Source of the DNA: Geosiphon pyriformis
Lineage: Eukaryota; Glomeromycota; Glomeromycetes; Archaeosporales; Geosiphonaceae
Direction: 5' to 3'
Assembly: GCA_016748015.1 (NCBI GenBank)
Contig: JAAOMT010000557.1
Location: forward strand, 145,494-209,493
Length of the DNA: 64,000 nucleotides
The notes under the pieces are model-generated. The model was not told the origin of the DNA and made no database searches. It was given only the letters and a program-made list of their open reading frames with translations. Position numbers and translations under genes: made by a program. Below, in pieces: positions 9,807 to 21,570 of the stretch; within the stretch, counting starts at the first letter, position 1, and the number at the start of each line of letters is the position of its first letter.

Positions 9807-10313
9807 TCAACCAGGAATGTCATTCCATATTTCTTCATCGAGCAATTGTTCACTGCAAGCGAGACATGATTTATTGTTCCACTTGCCTTGTTGTTTTGGG
9901 TAGCCATAGCATTCTCTATGGCAAGGTTTGCAATAATAGTGGGTTCGCATCCAGTAGTTCTCATCTGGTACAATCCAGGTTTTCATGAAAAAAAGTTTCT
10001 TCTCACAGTCTTTGCACTTGAGTGGTATGTATGGTGGTTGTGGTAGTGGCTTATAAATGGAATATGAACAAGTCCAGCCACTAGTAATGTCTTTTGTTGA
10101 TTCGATTTTCTCCAGTATGTTGTCTTTTTTTTTTTTTCCTTTTCCTTTTTCTTCCCAACTTAGTGTAGATAGCAACTCATTTTGGTTGTCATCAATCCAA
10201 GCACCAATAGTGGTTTCCCAGATATGTTCTTCTTTTTGCTTTCCTTTTCTATGGTTGTCTTCGTCCCAGGCAAGTATGGGCAGCAGTTCATTGTGATCGA
10301 CATCAGCCCACAA
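9807..10313 (-). pseudogene. Ty3-1 zinc-ribbon linker between protease and dUTPase
   Basis: 168 residues open. The first half is acidic and Trp/Lys-rich with two similar segments (WADVDHNELLPIL and WIDDNQNELLSTL), which suggests an internal duplication. The second half has three cysteine pairs, CKDC, CKPCHREC and CLAC, consistent with a zinc-ribbon array. Ty3-2 carries the same module (22470-23013, then 21274-21561), so it is a lineage feature. I know no named family for it; nucleic-acid binding is a guess. Confidence 0.6.
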
Positions 10314-10328
10314 AACCTGATATGCTTC

Positions 10329-11066
10329 TCATGTTGATTTCTTTGTTTTCTTCTTAAATTCGATTAATGGCTGCAAGTTGGTTGGTTTAAAGTGACCACA
10401 TACTGCTGATGCCTCAGTATGTTGACCATTTTGGCTCAGTTGGAGCTTTTGCATCATCCAATTGAGTATGGTATTTGTTTTGGATAGCCAATCATTTCCA
10501 ACAAGAGCTTGGTACTGAGTGGCTTCTATTACAAGGACTTTGATGGGTATCATGATGCCATTAATTTTGATAGGTAGGTTGTCTATTTCGCCTATTGGGG
10601 TTTTGGTTACTCCATCAGCTGTAATGATTCTTGCACTGGCAGCTCAGTTAATTCAGTGACCTAATTGATCCATGAGTTGCTTTGTTATAATGCTGCCAGC
10701 TAATCCACTATCTAAGATCAGTTTGATGGCATGGCCATTGATTTTGGTATTTGTATACATGGCGGTGATTGGCTTCTTTTCAAGAACTGCTCTACTAAAC
10801 AATAGAACTTTGATCATTTCTTCCAAGTTGAAGAGAAAGATGGCCATAAGCAATTCATTGTTGGTGACAGTTGTTGATGGAATGTTGTTGGTAAATGCTT
10901 GTTGTTGGTTGGATCCCAAATTGTTGATAATGACGTCTTCTTGGATAACCAGAAGACTTAAATAGTTCTGGAAATTTGGGTTTTGGGTGGCACCAGTACT
11001 CGAATTCCGAGAACATGATCCTGATGGTGAGTTGGAGGAACTGGGGATCAATTGGTAGACAACCAT
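10329..11066 (-). pseudogene. Ty3-1 aspartic protease
   Basis: Retropepsin-like domain that would process the polyprotein. The active-site motif LILDSGLAGSII lies near 10690-10725 with catalytic D-S-G intact. The flap region IITADGVTKTPIG and the C-terminal block EATQYQALVGNDWLSK follow. Stops (for example LGH*) separate the two halves. Ty3-2 has the same domain with DSS and Ty3-3 with DSR. Confidence 0.8.
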
Positions 11067-11348
11067 TGCTGATCTCCAGTTTTGTTGTGTTATTCTTGGT
11101 CTTTGGATTTCGTCTTGAAGTAAGTTTTGGGGTGGTGTTTGAATGGTTTGAGGTTGATAGATTACTTGTGGCTGTGGTTGATATATTGCTGGTGGTTGTG
11201 GTTGATAAACTGGGGTCTGATATACTGGTGCTTAATAAATTGGCTGCTGCATCGTTGACAGATAAGTGTTTGGGTATTGATCTTGATTTTGATATTGATT
11301 CTGGGTTTGGAATTGGGGATTGGGGTTTTGATGTTGATTTCCCAATTG

Positions 11349-13179
11349 TCAGTTATAAGCATTGCAGTTGGCTTTTATGTGACCTTGTTTACCACAGTTG
11401 TGGCAAACACACATTTCCTGCTGCCATGGTTGATTAATTGACAATAATGGACGTGCTTGATTTTGGAAACAATTGGTGTTTCTCTGATTACTGCATTTTT
11501 GGGGAGATTGATAAATGGACTGATGGTTGTTAGTTAAGTATCCCTCAATTTTCTGATTAATGGTATCACTGATTTGTTTCAATTTGGAATCCAAATCAAA
11601 TGATTCATTCATTACTAAATTTACAGCTTGAACATGGTTGGTTTTTAGCTCAGCTGATTCGAAATCTCTGGCATGTGTGACTGTGGCTTAAAGGTTGGCT
11701 GGGTGTAATGGGCATACGTGTTGCAAAATACTACTGCACAGGCCACGAATAAACTGGTTGAAGATCTGGAGTTCTGTGAAATACACAGTGTTGATGGCTT
11801 AGATTTGGCGTAGAACTCTATAAAAGTGTTCTAGGTATGTTGTGACTGCTTCAGTATTATTCTGTTTGATTGTAGTAAAAGTATTGGTTAGACAATTAAT
11901 ACTGTTATTGTTGCTAAAATATTCCAGAAAGGCAGTTTTGAATTGTTGAAATATTTGTGGTCTGGTGGTTAAACTCTGGTACCAAGAATTGGTGGTTTCT
12001 TTGAGAAAGTATGGTATTGCCTATAGGACTCTGGCATCATCCCAATTGTTTACTATGATGGCCTTGAAGATGTCATTGATCCATGCTTAAGCGTTATCTT
12101 CTTCACAGGTAAAGTTTTCTAACTTTGTGATAGGTGTGTAGACCATTTGGTTTACGTTTAGTTATTGTAGTGGCTGTTGAAGTGGTTGTTGTTGCACGGG
12201 TTGTTGGGGTGGTAATTGAAGTGGCTGCTGTATGGGTTTGGCTATTGGATTAATTGGTGGTTGATCGATGACGATTACTGAAGATAAGTTTTGTTGATTT
12301 ATTAAATCGGAATTCTGATTGTTTTGATTTTGCTAAGTTTTAATATTCAGAGTTTCAATTTCCAGATTTTCTATGTTTGGATTTTGTGGAGTTTGAACGT
12401 TCGGGGTTCCGAATTTCGAGTTTTTTGAGATTAGGTTTTGGTAAGTGAATTCTTAATCTTCACTTTCTTCCTCTTCTTTCTTTGATAATTCTCATGGAAT
12501 AGTGGCTCCGAAATCTGATTGGGGTAGTGGTGATTGAATTCCTGATGGCATTGGAGATCATGATTTAAATCCTTCAAAATACACGCCATATGGTCCTAGT
12601 AAGTTTTCTTTCCATTGTTTGCTTTGGAACTGAAATCTTCCAAAATTTTGATGTCATATTTGATGTGGACACATTTGCTGATAAAATATTAATGGTGCTT
12701 CCAAATGTGTAGTAATATAATGGAGTGGTTGGTGATTCTACTCTGTGTTTCTTCCAACTAGATAACTGTATTCCTTTTGGTATTGCTGCTGGTGTTTGTA
12801 TTCTTCCTTTACTTTTGTCTGCGTAGGTAATGAAAAATTGTTGTTGCATGTATTTTTCAATAATTTGATTAATTTCCCTGATGATTGGGGCGAAACTGTG
12901 ATTTCTTGGTAAGCTAGTGTGTTGAAATAATTCTGTATAGAAATTTTTTCTTGCTGACTTAATATTAACAATTTCTCCTAAACAGTTTGTGATTTTATCA
13001 TTGACATAATAGTTAAAGGCTGATTTGGCTGAGTAGTGATTACTGTTTAATTCTAATTGTTGGCTGTATTGTTGAAACAAAGATTTTGCAAATCCTAAGT
13101 GGTTGGCTCCTATAATTTCTGATTCTACTACATTTGGATGGTGTTGTTGGTGCTGGTTCTCTGTAGGATTATACTTCAT
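11349..13179 (-). pseudogene. Ty3-1 gag
   Basis: Capsid/nucleocapsid precursor. The N-terminal block (12574-13179) has no known domain. A Gln/Pro-rich linker (about 12160-12300) precedes a retrotransposon gag domain (about 11640-12130, with AWINDIFKAI and TTYLEHFYRVL). A nucleocapsid knuckle CHNCGKQGHIKANC (CX2CX4HX4C) lies near 11364-11410. After it the chain carries YQPQP-type repeats before the protease. The only ATG near the 5' end (13179) lies inside the primer-binding-like site and is not conserved in Ty3-2 or Ty3-3, so the true start is unclear. Many stops. Confidence 0.75.
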
Positions 13180-13190
13180 AGAGAGCACCA
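13174..13190 (-). promoter_or_regulatory. Primer-binding-like site of Ty3-1
   Basis: Two bases after the 5' LTR the minus strand reads TGGTGCTCTCTATGAAG. TGG is the complement of a tRNA CCA end. Ty3-2 has TGGTGCTCCCTGTAAAG and Ty3-3 TGGTGCTCTCTGTGAA at the same place. The primer tRNA is not identified. Confidence 0.65.
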
Positions 13191-13192
13191 AA

Positions 13193-14104
13193 TGTTACAG
13201 GTGATTTTTTGGGGTGTCTAGTGAATAACAAACTCATAACTTGGTGCACAAAGCAATTGGTGATGATGATAATCTGAAGGTATTTTATCTGAAGGTTTTT
13301 CAATCGAGTTCTTTGTATAATAGACAGATATTTAATAGTAACAGTTTATTAGTAGTTTCTTAAAACCGTAGTTTTGTTGATTGCTTGCTCAGCTTGATGG
13401 TTGATAATTCTCCTAGTACGATATCCTCTGTAAGTATATACCAGTGCTGTTTCCTAATGTCAGTTCCTCTGTAAGTTCTCCAAGAGTAAGTATTGTTTAA
13501 GCAAGTTTATTTTCCTGTAAGTTTTCTAAGAATAAGTATTGTTTAAGTAAGTTTTATTTCTCTGTAAGTCCTCCAAGAGTAAATCCTTTAATCAAGTTAG
13601 TAGACAACAAAGAAAATAAAGAAAAAATAAAATAAAAAATAAAAAATAAGCCAAGGCAATTTGCAAGTTAGTATCTCGTCAATAGCCATAATCAAAAGCT
13701 ATTGTTCCAGTATGGTTAAGTATCAGTTACTATCAATATGAAGTGTTTGATAATAAAGAATGAATTTGATATAGCAAATAATTATTTATTTGAGGATTGT
13801 GGTAACTAAGCTAAGGATTCTTGGTGTTGATTCTGTTTTTTCTGCTTCTACTGCTACTGCTATATATACATATTTGAAATTCCTCAATTCTTCAATTCCT
13901 TGCAACAGGAATCTTGTAATTTCTGATAAGAGAAGTCCTGGAATTCTGGAATTCTGCAATTCCTTACTAGAAAATTCTGAAGTTCTTGGAATCCTGCAAT
14001 TTCTTTGAGAGAAATCCTGGAATTCCATATTTACTACATTTACTTCTGATTGGCTAATCTCTACTTGCTAATAATAATATACTTCCTCTATTCTATAAGT
14101 AACA
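13193..14104 (-). repeat. 5' LTR of Ty3-1
   Basis: 912-bp partner of 3821-4749, with the same TG...CA ends and both minisatellites. Confidence 0.9.
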
Positions 14105-15050
14105 ATGCAGTATCTAAAGAGGTTTGAGAAGCAAATTCCACACAAAAAAGCTTTATATTGTCTTTTGAAACAAACTTAGCACCCAAGAAACCATGTATTA
14201 ACTAAAAAACAGTCTTAACATGAGCCAATTTAATCTTAAAAGTAGCACCAAGCACCAGAATAGAGGCCACCCACCCAGCAAATCTTTGACGACTAGTAAT
14301 AGTTTCCCAAGCACCACCAGAAGTAGCACCAAAAACTAAAGGAGAAGATGATTCAGTTTCTATATGATCAGCCCAGTTTTCAAGAACAAGTGACCCAACA
14401 GGAGAAAATTGCTTTGTTTTTAAAACTAGCAATGATTTGCTAAAAGACACCACATTTGGCAATACAGCCAGTGGTTGATCTTGGCCCATCTTGAACAATG
14501 TACTAGATAATGCTACAGAGATCTCATCTAAGATCTCATTGGAAACCACAAAGGGGTTCAGTGTAACAATAGCAGAAGCAAGTGACTGCCTCCACTTTTC
14601 TGAACTTTTGGTCTTTTTGACCATTTTTTTTGAAGAGGTAGTGCTAGCAGCACCAAATGTTAAAGCTATAGAAAGGAAGACCAGCTTGTTAACTGGTCTA
14701 TTATTAAACACTTTTGGGCTCTTAGTAGGGGTGAAGACAACACTAAGACTAATCCAAGTGTGTTTCTTTGAAGGAACTTTGACTGGTGAAAAACCAGCCA
14801 AAGATGAGGAAGTTGCTTCAGTGGCTACCAAAGGCAGCTTATCATGATTACTGAGTAAGGAAAAGATTTCTAAAATATTCTGCCTAGTTGTTTCTACAAC
14901 AGAGAGAGCTCCTCTGGTTGAAATTTTATTAGATATCTCAAGACAGATATCAGGTGCAGCTTTTTTACTCTTTGTGATCATAAAATTAAGAAAACAAAAA
15001 AAATAATTATATATTAATTTTTGACTAATCTTTATTAATTTTAAAAACAA
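14105..15050 (-). mobile_element. Gag/ORF1-only element, 5' half
   Basis: A 282-residue open frame on the minus strand (14202-15050). A plausible start is the ATG at 14981 (MITKSKK...), because residues before it translate AT-rich leader. It is Ser/Thr/Val-rich, with a basic patch SSKKMVKKTKSSEKW and the block GGAWETITSRQRFAGW. A stop lies before the segment FLGAKFVSKDNIKLFCVEFASQ, which runs into the Ty3-1 LTR and resumes at 3820. I recognise it only as ORF1/gag-like, because its other half has a CCHC knuckle and the LINE tail. Confidence 0.6.
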
Positions 15051-15671
15051 AACAAATCATGTTTTTACATATATATTTTTCTTATTAAACCATTAAATTA
15101 CTTTTAATTTTAAAAATTAAATTAATAAAATAAAAACAAAATCAATTTTTTTTGTTTTTTAATACTGTTTTTAATAATATTTAAAAAACAATTATTAATT
15201 ATTAAAATTTTGTTAAATAGATAACTTTTATTCTAATATTTAATATTTTGTTAAAATTAAATTGGTTTTTATTAGGACTGTATTTTAGTTTATAAATAAA
15301 TTTATTAGTATTTAAAAATAATATAAAGTTTTTTTGTATAAAATTTGGTTTTTAGACTTTTTTGAATACTGTATTTTAAGTATTTTTAACCATATTTGTA
15401 ATTAATATTAAATCTGTTTTTAGTATATAATAAAATCTTTAAAATTATATTAAAACATTTTAGTATTTAACAATATATTATGATATATTTTAAGTTTTTT
15501 AATATAATTATAACTGTTTTAATATATTAATTAGTTTTGATAAGCAAAAATAATTATAAAATTTTTTTTGGTAAATTAAAAAATATATATTTTAAATCTA
15601 AATTAGTTAATTTTTTTTGGTTGTATAGCTTTTAAAATTAGCAAACTAGTTTTTTAAGTTAATAATTATAC
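15051..15671. other. AT-rich spacer
   Basis: Almost pure A/T with no open frame, hairpin or repeat end recognised. It is the left flank of Ty3-2 and was contiguous with 26676-26889 before that insertion. Confidence 0.6.
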
Positions 15672-15675
15672 ATGT

Positions 15676-16552
15676 TATAACAGGTGATTTTTTTTTGAAT
15701 CTTAAGTCAAATAACAAACCCATAACTTGGTGCTCAATTGATATAGTGTTGTTGGTAATATTTGAAGGTATTGTTATCTGAAGGTTTTTTTTTGTTAGTC
15801 TTTTGTATAATGGACAGAGATTTGATAGTGTGGCAATTTGTCATTTGTTGTCAATTGTTTCCCAATTTTTTTCTCAGCTTGGTGGCTGAATTTATTCTGA
15901 CAGTCATGTCCTTCTGGTAAGCTAACTGATAATATATATAAATCTACCCTTATTTCTGGGTCTTTTACCAGGCTATCTGTAATGTTAATAACTCAGCGCT
16001 TTTAATCCTCAATCAATTAGTAGGCACAACAGAATTAAAGAAAGAAAGAAATAAAATAAAGAAAATAGCGATGATGAAGATAAGCCAAGGCAATTTAGTA
16101 AGTTAATATCTCATCAATAGCCATAATCAAGAGCTATTGTTTCAGTATGGTTAAGTATCAATTACTATTAATATGAAGTGTTGATAGTAGAGAGTAAATT
16201 GAGATATAAAATAATTATTTATTTGATAATTGGGAATTGGAAGATTGCTTAGATTAAATCTAAACTGAGAGGTCTATCTTTTTAGCTTCTAATCCTGCTG
16301 CTATATATACATAATTGAGATTTCTCAATTCCTCGATTTTTCATGACAAGAATTCTGGAATTCCTGGAATCTTGCGATTTCTTTGAGAAGAATCCTAGAA
16401 TTCTGGAATCCTGCAATTCTTTGTTAGGGAATCCTGAAATTTCTGGAATCCTGCAATTCTTGAAAGAAATCCTGGAATTCCACATTTACTATGCCCACTT
16501 CTGATTGGCTACTAATCATGCTAATATATTTTCTATATTTCTATGAGTAACA
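15676..16552 (-). repeat. 3' LTR of Ty3-2
   Basis: 877 bp. The outer end reads TATAACAGG where the partner has TGTTACAGG, so the terminal TG has mutated. It contains GAATTCC-type minisatellite units near 16340-16480. Confidence 0.85.
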
Positions 16553-16569
16553 TTATTCTCTCCTTTTAA
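16553..16569 (-). promoter_or_regulatory. Polypurine tract of Ty3-2
   Basis: Minus-strand AAAAGGAGAGAATAA directly abuts the 3' LTR. Confidence 0.7.
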
Positions 16570-17330
16570 TATTGAGCTCCATCAAAATCCAACTTGTTTA
16601 ATTCCCCCTCTTGAAGTATTTCTTGGATTTTGTTTTTAAGAATTACTTGTGTTATTTGGGTCTGTAATTCTTCAAATTGAGTATTGGTGATTTTTCCCAA
16701 TTGATTACTGGTAACCATATTCATTGCTTTGTTGAGTAATATTTCTGGTCTATCCTGAAATGCTGTGTGTATTCGGTATATGACTCGGGCCTGTGTGAAT
16801 AAGTTGTTCTTTTCCACAAAATGTTCTAATTGTTGTAGTATTTTTTTGTCGAATAATTGCTTTGTTTTATTTGTATATAGATTCTGGATATTTATGTGTT
16901 GTTCCAAGTAAAAGTAACAATAGTTTCTTGGAAATTGTTGTATCTACCAATTCCAAGTTTCTTTAGTCAACTCTTGATATAGTGCCTCTTTTGTTGACTC
17001 TCTTATTGCTAATTTTACTTTCATAATGATTTTGTCCACCATATTTTCAGTTTTCTTCTTTGTTCTGAGTTGCAATGTTTTTCTAGTATCTTGATATCAA
17101 ATGGTTTGTTGATTGATTGTAATCTTCATTTCTTGGTGTTGGATTAATTGAAAGAGTTGTTGTGCTAGTGAGTGAATGTTGTCTGTAATTTCCATTTTCT
17201 GATATTTCCTGTCGTGTTTACCGTGTCTTTATATATTCTTTTGCTGAATCAATTTAACATGTTGTTGTCAATAATAACAATTGGTTCCAGATCTCGTGGA
17301 ATCTTATCTAGTTGAACTAGTATTCTCTGT
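16566..17330 (-). pseudogene. Ty3-2 ORF3, unknown protein after integrase
   Basis: The best-preserved part is 16566-16907 (113 residues), ending ...NKLDFDGAQY and a stop next to the polypurine tract. It aligns across its length with the Ty3-1 copy (4760-5480). It is rich in Gln, Lys, Glu and Leu, which suggests helices, and has no cysteine motif or membrane segment. Upstream pieces to about 17330 are degenerate and join the integrase C-terminus. Function unknown. Confidence 0.55.
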
Positions 17331-17389
17331 ACTCCTAATTGTGGAATATTACTAATAGATGGTATTGTAATGTTGTGGTATGGTTTCAG

Positions 17390-18480
17390 TCAATCTCTAT
17401 GTGCTGCTTTGGTTAAAATTTTGCTATCCAGTCTTAATTTGTAAGCTCTATTTTCTAGAATTTTTTCTATGTGAAATGGTCTATTCCATTTGGGGTCGAA
17501 TTTTCCACTCCATTGTTTTTTCGCTTTGGTATGATGTAAGAGTATTTTGTCTCCAATCTTGAATTCAACTGGTTTGTTTAGTAGTTGACTATTGTGTCTT
17601 TTTTTCTGTTTCTCTTGTGACTTTTGAATATTATTAGCTGCTCTTCTTTGTTTGTTTTCCAATGTTTCTATTAAGTCATATGTTCTTTTCAGCAATGTTT
17701 CTTGAAAATTCTCTTCTGTTATTAGTTCAGTTAGATATGTATTAATTTCTCTCTCTACTGGTAATGTTGCTGTTTTACTGTATACTAATTCAAATGGTAT
17801 TGCTTGTGTAGTATCTTGCTTTATTGTCCGATAAGCAAATAATATTGATGGTATGAACAAGTCCCATTCGTCCTGGTTTTTTTGGCTGAGTTTGGCAATT
17901 GCTTTACACAATGTTCTGTTGAATCTTTTGACTAATCCGTTGGTTTGTGAATAGTATAGTGATGATAATGGTCTCTTAATTCCGAATCTTTGGCTCAATT
18001 TTGTTAATGTTCTGTTCACAAAATGAGTTCTTTGGTCTGATAATAATTCCTTTGGACATCCATGTTGACAAATTAAATCTTGATGAATGAATTCGGCAAT
18101 GGATTCTGCATCTGCTCTTTGAATTGCTTTTACCTCTGGCCATTTAGTAAAATAGTCCATGACTACTGCTATATATCTGTTTCTTTGCTGGTGATTGTTA
18201 ATGGTCTGACTAAATCAATTCCAATCTGGTCAAATAGTTGTCCCACTTTGATTGGTCTTAATAGTTTACTGGGTCTTGTTCCTCCTCTTTGCTGACAAGC
18301 ATCACAATTTTGAACATATTGAATGATGTCTGGATACATTAATGGCCAATAGTATTTTTTTCTGGTTTTTTCCATGGTTGCTTCTTTGTAAAAGTGTCTG
18401 GCTGTTGGATTTGAGTGCATGTTGAATAATATTGTCTCTTTTTCTGGCTCTGTAATTACTCTGGCTAGCTGATCTGGATC
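17390..18480 (-). pseudogene. Ty3-2 integrase
   Basis: HHCC domain (HSNPTARHFYKEA, CDACQ near 18290), core with QIGIDLVRPLTI (Asp), LLSDQRTHFVN (Asp) and GLVKRFNRTL, where the catalytic Glu of Ty3-1 (VEKF) is Lys. The 256-residue open stretch 17390-18160 contains the second half plus the GPF module (KWNRPFHIEKILENRAYKLR). The core is split from the HHCC domain by a frameshift near 18165-18180. Confidence 0.85.
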
Positions 18481-18689
18481 CCTTCTATTTTTCTAATACT
18501 ATATATTTTGGTGAGTGATAAAATATTTTGATTGTTGTTTGATCCTCTTTTGTTCCATTTAAGATAAATTCTCCTTGAACTGTTAAGTGTTTATATAATG
18601 TTGGAGTTGTTGATATTTTTGTATGTTCATCTTTTGTTATTTTTTATTAGTATTGTTCTGGTTTTGTTATATTTTTGGGTTGAAATGTT

Positions 18690-19207
18690 CTTAGATTTGT
18701 CTTATTCATAACAAACTGTTGGCATTTCCATTGTTTTTTCCTTTCTTATAGTATATAGTATAAGTATATCGTGATAGTGCCATTTTTCATCTGGATTGGT
18801 GGCCATTATCAAATTCTTGCTTTTGAAGTGATGTTAACTCTTTATGATCTGTGTATATATCAAACTTTTGGCTTAAGTATTTGTTCCACTTCATGACTGC
18901 CCAATAGATTGCTAAATGTTCTAGTTCTGGTGTTTCATAGTTCTTTTCAGCTGGCATATTGTACTGGATGTTCTCTGCTGTCTGGTTCCTTCTGAGATAG
19001 TACTGCTCCCAATGCTTGGCCTGACATATTAATAGTAATGATGAATGGTTTGTTGTGATCTGGGTAGATCAATACTGGAGCTTGAATGAGCTTTCTTTTT
19101 AGAATATCAAAAGATTCTTGTTGATTTTCTGTCCATTTATATTTGGTATTCTTGGTTTGCAGATTATTGAGTGGTTGAGCTATCTTTGAAAAGTTCTTTA
19201 TAAAGCG
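18690..19207 (-). pseudogene. Ty3-2 RNase H region
   Basis: Degenerate but collinear with the Ty3-1 RNase H region. A short deletion near 18955 removes part of the block between SVAYASQ and the ELEHLAIY helix. No long open frame remains. Confidence 0.6.
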
Positions 19208-20083
19208 TCAATAATAGCTTGCAAATCCCAAGAATGATTTCAATTCAGCCACATTGGTTGGTACTGAAAAGTTTTTTACTATCTTTATTTTCTCTGGATC
19301 CATTTTGATGCCGTTTTTACTGACTATATGTCCCAAGAATTTTAGTTCTGTTTTGCCAAAGAAGCACTTTGTTGCATTTAACTTTAGTCCTGCTTTTCTT
19401 AATTTTTCGAACATTTGTTGAAGATGATGAAGGTGATCATCAAATGTTTTTGAGAATACATTGGTATTATCCAAATATACAACTACTGATTTCCACAATA
19501 AGCCAGTATAAACGATTTCTATTAACCATTGAAAAGTGGCTGGGGTGTTGGTTAAGCCAAATGGCATCACTTCAAATTTGAAATTCCCTTCTCTAGTGGT
19601 GAATGCTGTCTTTTCTTTGTCAGCTGGATTCATGGCTACTTGCCAATAACCACTGTCCAAATCTAATGTTGAGAACCATTTGTTCCCACCAAAAGTGTCA
19701 AATAATTCCTGTATTCATGGAGTTGGATAGTTGTCTCCATGAATTACACTGTTGAGTTTCTTGTAGTCCACACAAAATCAGATTTTCCCATTCTTTTTAC
19801 GAACAAGTACTACTGGTGACAACCATGGGCTTATTGATAGTTGAATTAGCCCATTGTCAAGTATTCAGTTTATCTCTTGACGAATGATCTTATGGCTGGC
19901 TGGCAGCACTTTGTATGCTCTTTGTTTAATTGGCATTGCATCTCCAGTCTTGATCTGATGCTGGATGATGTCAGTTCGGCCAAACTTGTTTTCACTGGCA
20001 AAGATGTCTTTGAAATTGTTGAGCAATATCTTGAGCTGCATATGTTGAAGTGGATCTAAGTTTCCTATGTTTATTTGTTCCAA
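19208..20083 (-). pseudogene. Ty3-2 reverse transcriptase
   Basis: Open stretch 19208-19660 shows DSGYWQVAM, MPFGLTNTPATFQ (motif B), VVVYLDNTNVFSK (motif C with Asn for the second Asp, near 19460-19485) and FLGHIVSKNGIKMDPEK. The upstream block 19865-20083 holds the linker QLKILLNNFKDIFASENKFG and the start of RT. Stops separate the two. Confidence 0.85.
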
Positions 20084-20113
20084 TTGTTCTGGTTGGAGTA
20101 AATAATATTTGTC

Positions 20114-21156
20114 TTATCCATAGATTGTTTGTGATGTGATGTCAACATATCCACAAAGTTGTGGAAAGTCTGGAATAGGGTTTGGTGGTTGGTTTTCTAT
20201 TTCTGTGGTTAAATATCCGATGGTGGTTCCTTCTGGTATGTTGATGATATTGCCAGTGTTGTTGTAGATGGGAATTTCTATGTGGTTATAGCTTTTGGCT
20301 AGTATGTAGAAATTGATTAGTTCAATCTCTCCTGATTCACAAAAGCTTGCTTCAGCTTCAAAAATCTGTTCTTGCTCCTTTTCTTTCTTTTCTATTGCTA
20401 GCATGTACTGGCTATATGGTGGAATGGAAATAGCTTGACCAGTTGAGATAATTTCTCTTTGGCCAACAATTTTTTCCTCTGCCATATTAACTGGTATATC
20501 TATTCTACCCATTGATCCGAATCCCTGTATTCCTCTTGCTGTTATTCTTAATTCCTCCCTTTTTCCCACTAATACTAATTGAGCTACTCTAACCAGAGGC
20601 AGGAATATTGCCTATGCAATTTTTCGTTGGGCTCTATTATATAGGCCTTTTCTGAGTCATTTTGTAGCATAGTGATGATATTTTCTACATATCCCACATC
20701 AATTATTCCTCCTCTTATATTAATTCCTCTTTTTGCTAAACTACTTCTAGATGCTAATTGAACCATTATTGTTGTTGGAATTTTTAGTGCTACTTTCAGA
20801 TCAATGCAGATGCATAAATGTGGTTCCAATTGGATGGCCTCTTTTTTTGGATACTTCAGATCAAACCCTGTATTAGTATCATGCACACGTTCTGACATAA
20901 TACCTTCCCTATTGTCACTATACCATTTCAACTCTTGTTTTTTGGAGAGATCTGGTAGTGCAATGTATTGTTCATAGTTTAAATCAGAGTTTAAATCTGA
21001 GTTTGAATTGTCTTTATTGTTATTGCCATTTTGAACAGAGCTGGAACTGGTGTTTTTGTCATTGTCATCAGAGTCTGGATTGTGATTGATCAGCAATTCT
21101 GATTTCGATGCACAGCTACTGATTGGTTCTTCTTCTTTAGGGATTGTGTAGATCAT
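20114..21156 (-). pseudogene. Ty3-2 dUTPase
   Basis: Two open stretches (20584-21156 and 20114-20569) joined by a 1-nt deletion near 20620. Motifs: DTNTGFDLKY, SRSSLAKRGINI (canonical Ser and Arg, unlike Ty3-1), GIIDVGYVENI (Asp and Tyr kept), RVAQLVLV and QGFGSMGR. The same VEN in motif 3, where most dUTPases have xGE, occurs in both elements and is therefore a lineage trait. A Ser/Asn/Asp-rich linker precedes it, as in Ty3-1. Confidence 0.85.
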
Positions 21157-21273
21157 GCGTGATGGTGGATTGTAAATGAGATCACAATCATCACAATATT
21201 CAAAGTCACTGAAAATTAAACAATGGTGACACAGTCTTGTATTTAACTGTGCTAGCCATTGTTCTTGCTTTTC

Positions 21274-21570
21274 TCAAGTAGGTGCTAAGTTTTGGTAGTG
21301 TTCATGGAACTTTTCTGGTTCCAGAAAATTTATGACTGGCTCTGCATCCCAGTCAAGCTTGATGGGTTCTGGTGGATTGTTTTTAATTGTCCTGATTTTT
21401 TCTGGCAACATGCTTTCAATTTTGGTGATTGCTATCCGCCATAATTTATTGTCGTCATGTGGACAACTGTCCAATTGTTGTACAGCTCTTCTCCAGGTGG
21501 CTTCTATGGGTGTTTCTTTCTCGACCCAGTTGCTAATGAGAATCATGTATTGGCAGAACACGTCACACGT
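21274..21570 (-). pseudogene. Ty3-2 zinc-linker/dUTPase junction segment
   Basis: 95 residues open (CQYMILISNWVEKETPIEATW..., then YPHDD-like CPHDDNKLW). It is collinear with 9480-9790 of Ty3-1 and is separated from the zinc ribbons by the solo LTR. Confidence 0.6.

Larger units (their letters stand above)
3821..14104 (-). mobile_element. Ty3-1: Ty3/gypsy LTR retrotransposon carrying dUTPase
   Basis: A 10.3-kb element with two LTRs of 912 and 929 bp, a primer-binding-like site, a polypurine tract and coding order gag, protease, zinc-ribbon linker, dUTPase, RT, RNase H, integrase (GPF module), ORF3. RT before integrase places it in Ty3/gypsy. It sits inside the gag-only element: joining the flanks after removing one 4-bp target copy restores a frame through the junction. 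The presumed target copies are ACAC (3817-3820) and ATGC (14105-14108), differing by two transitions. All ORFs are interrupted, so it is dead. Confidence 0.9.
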
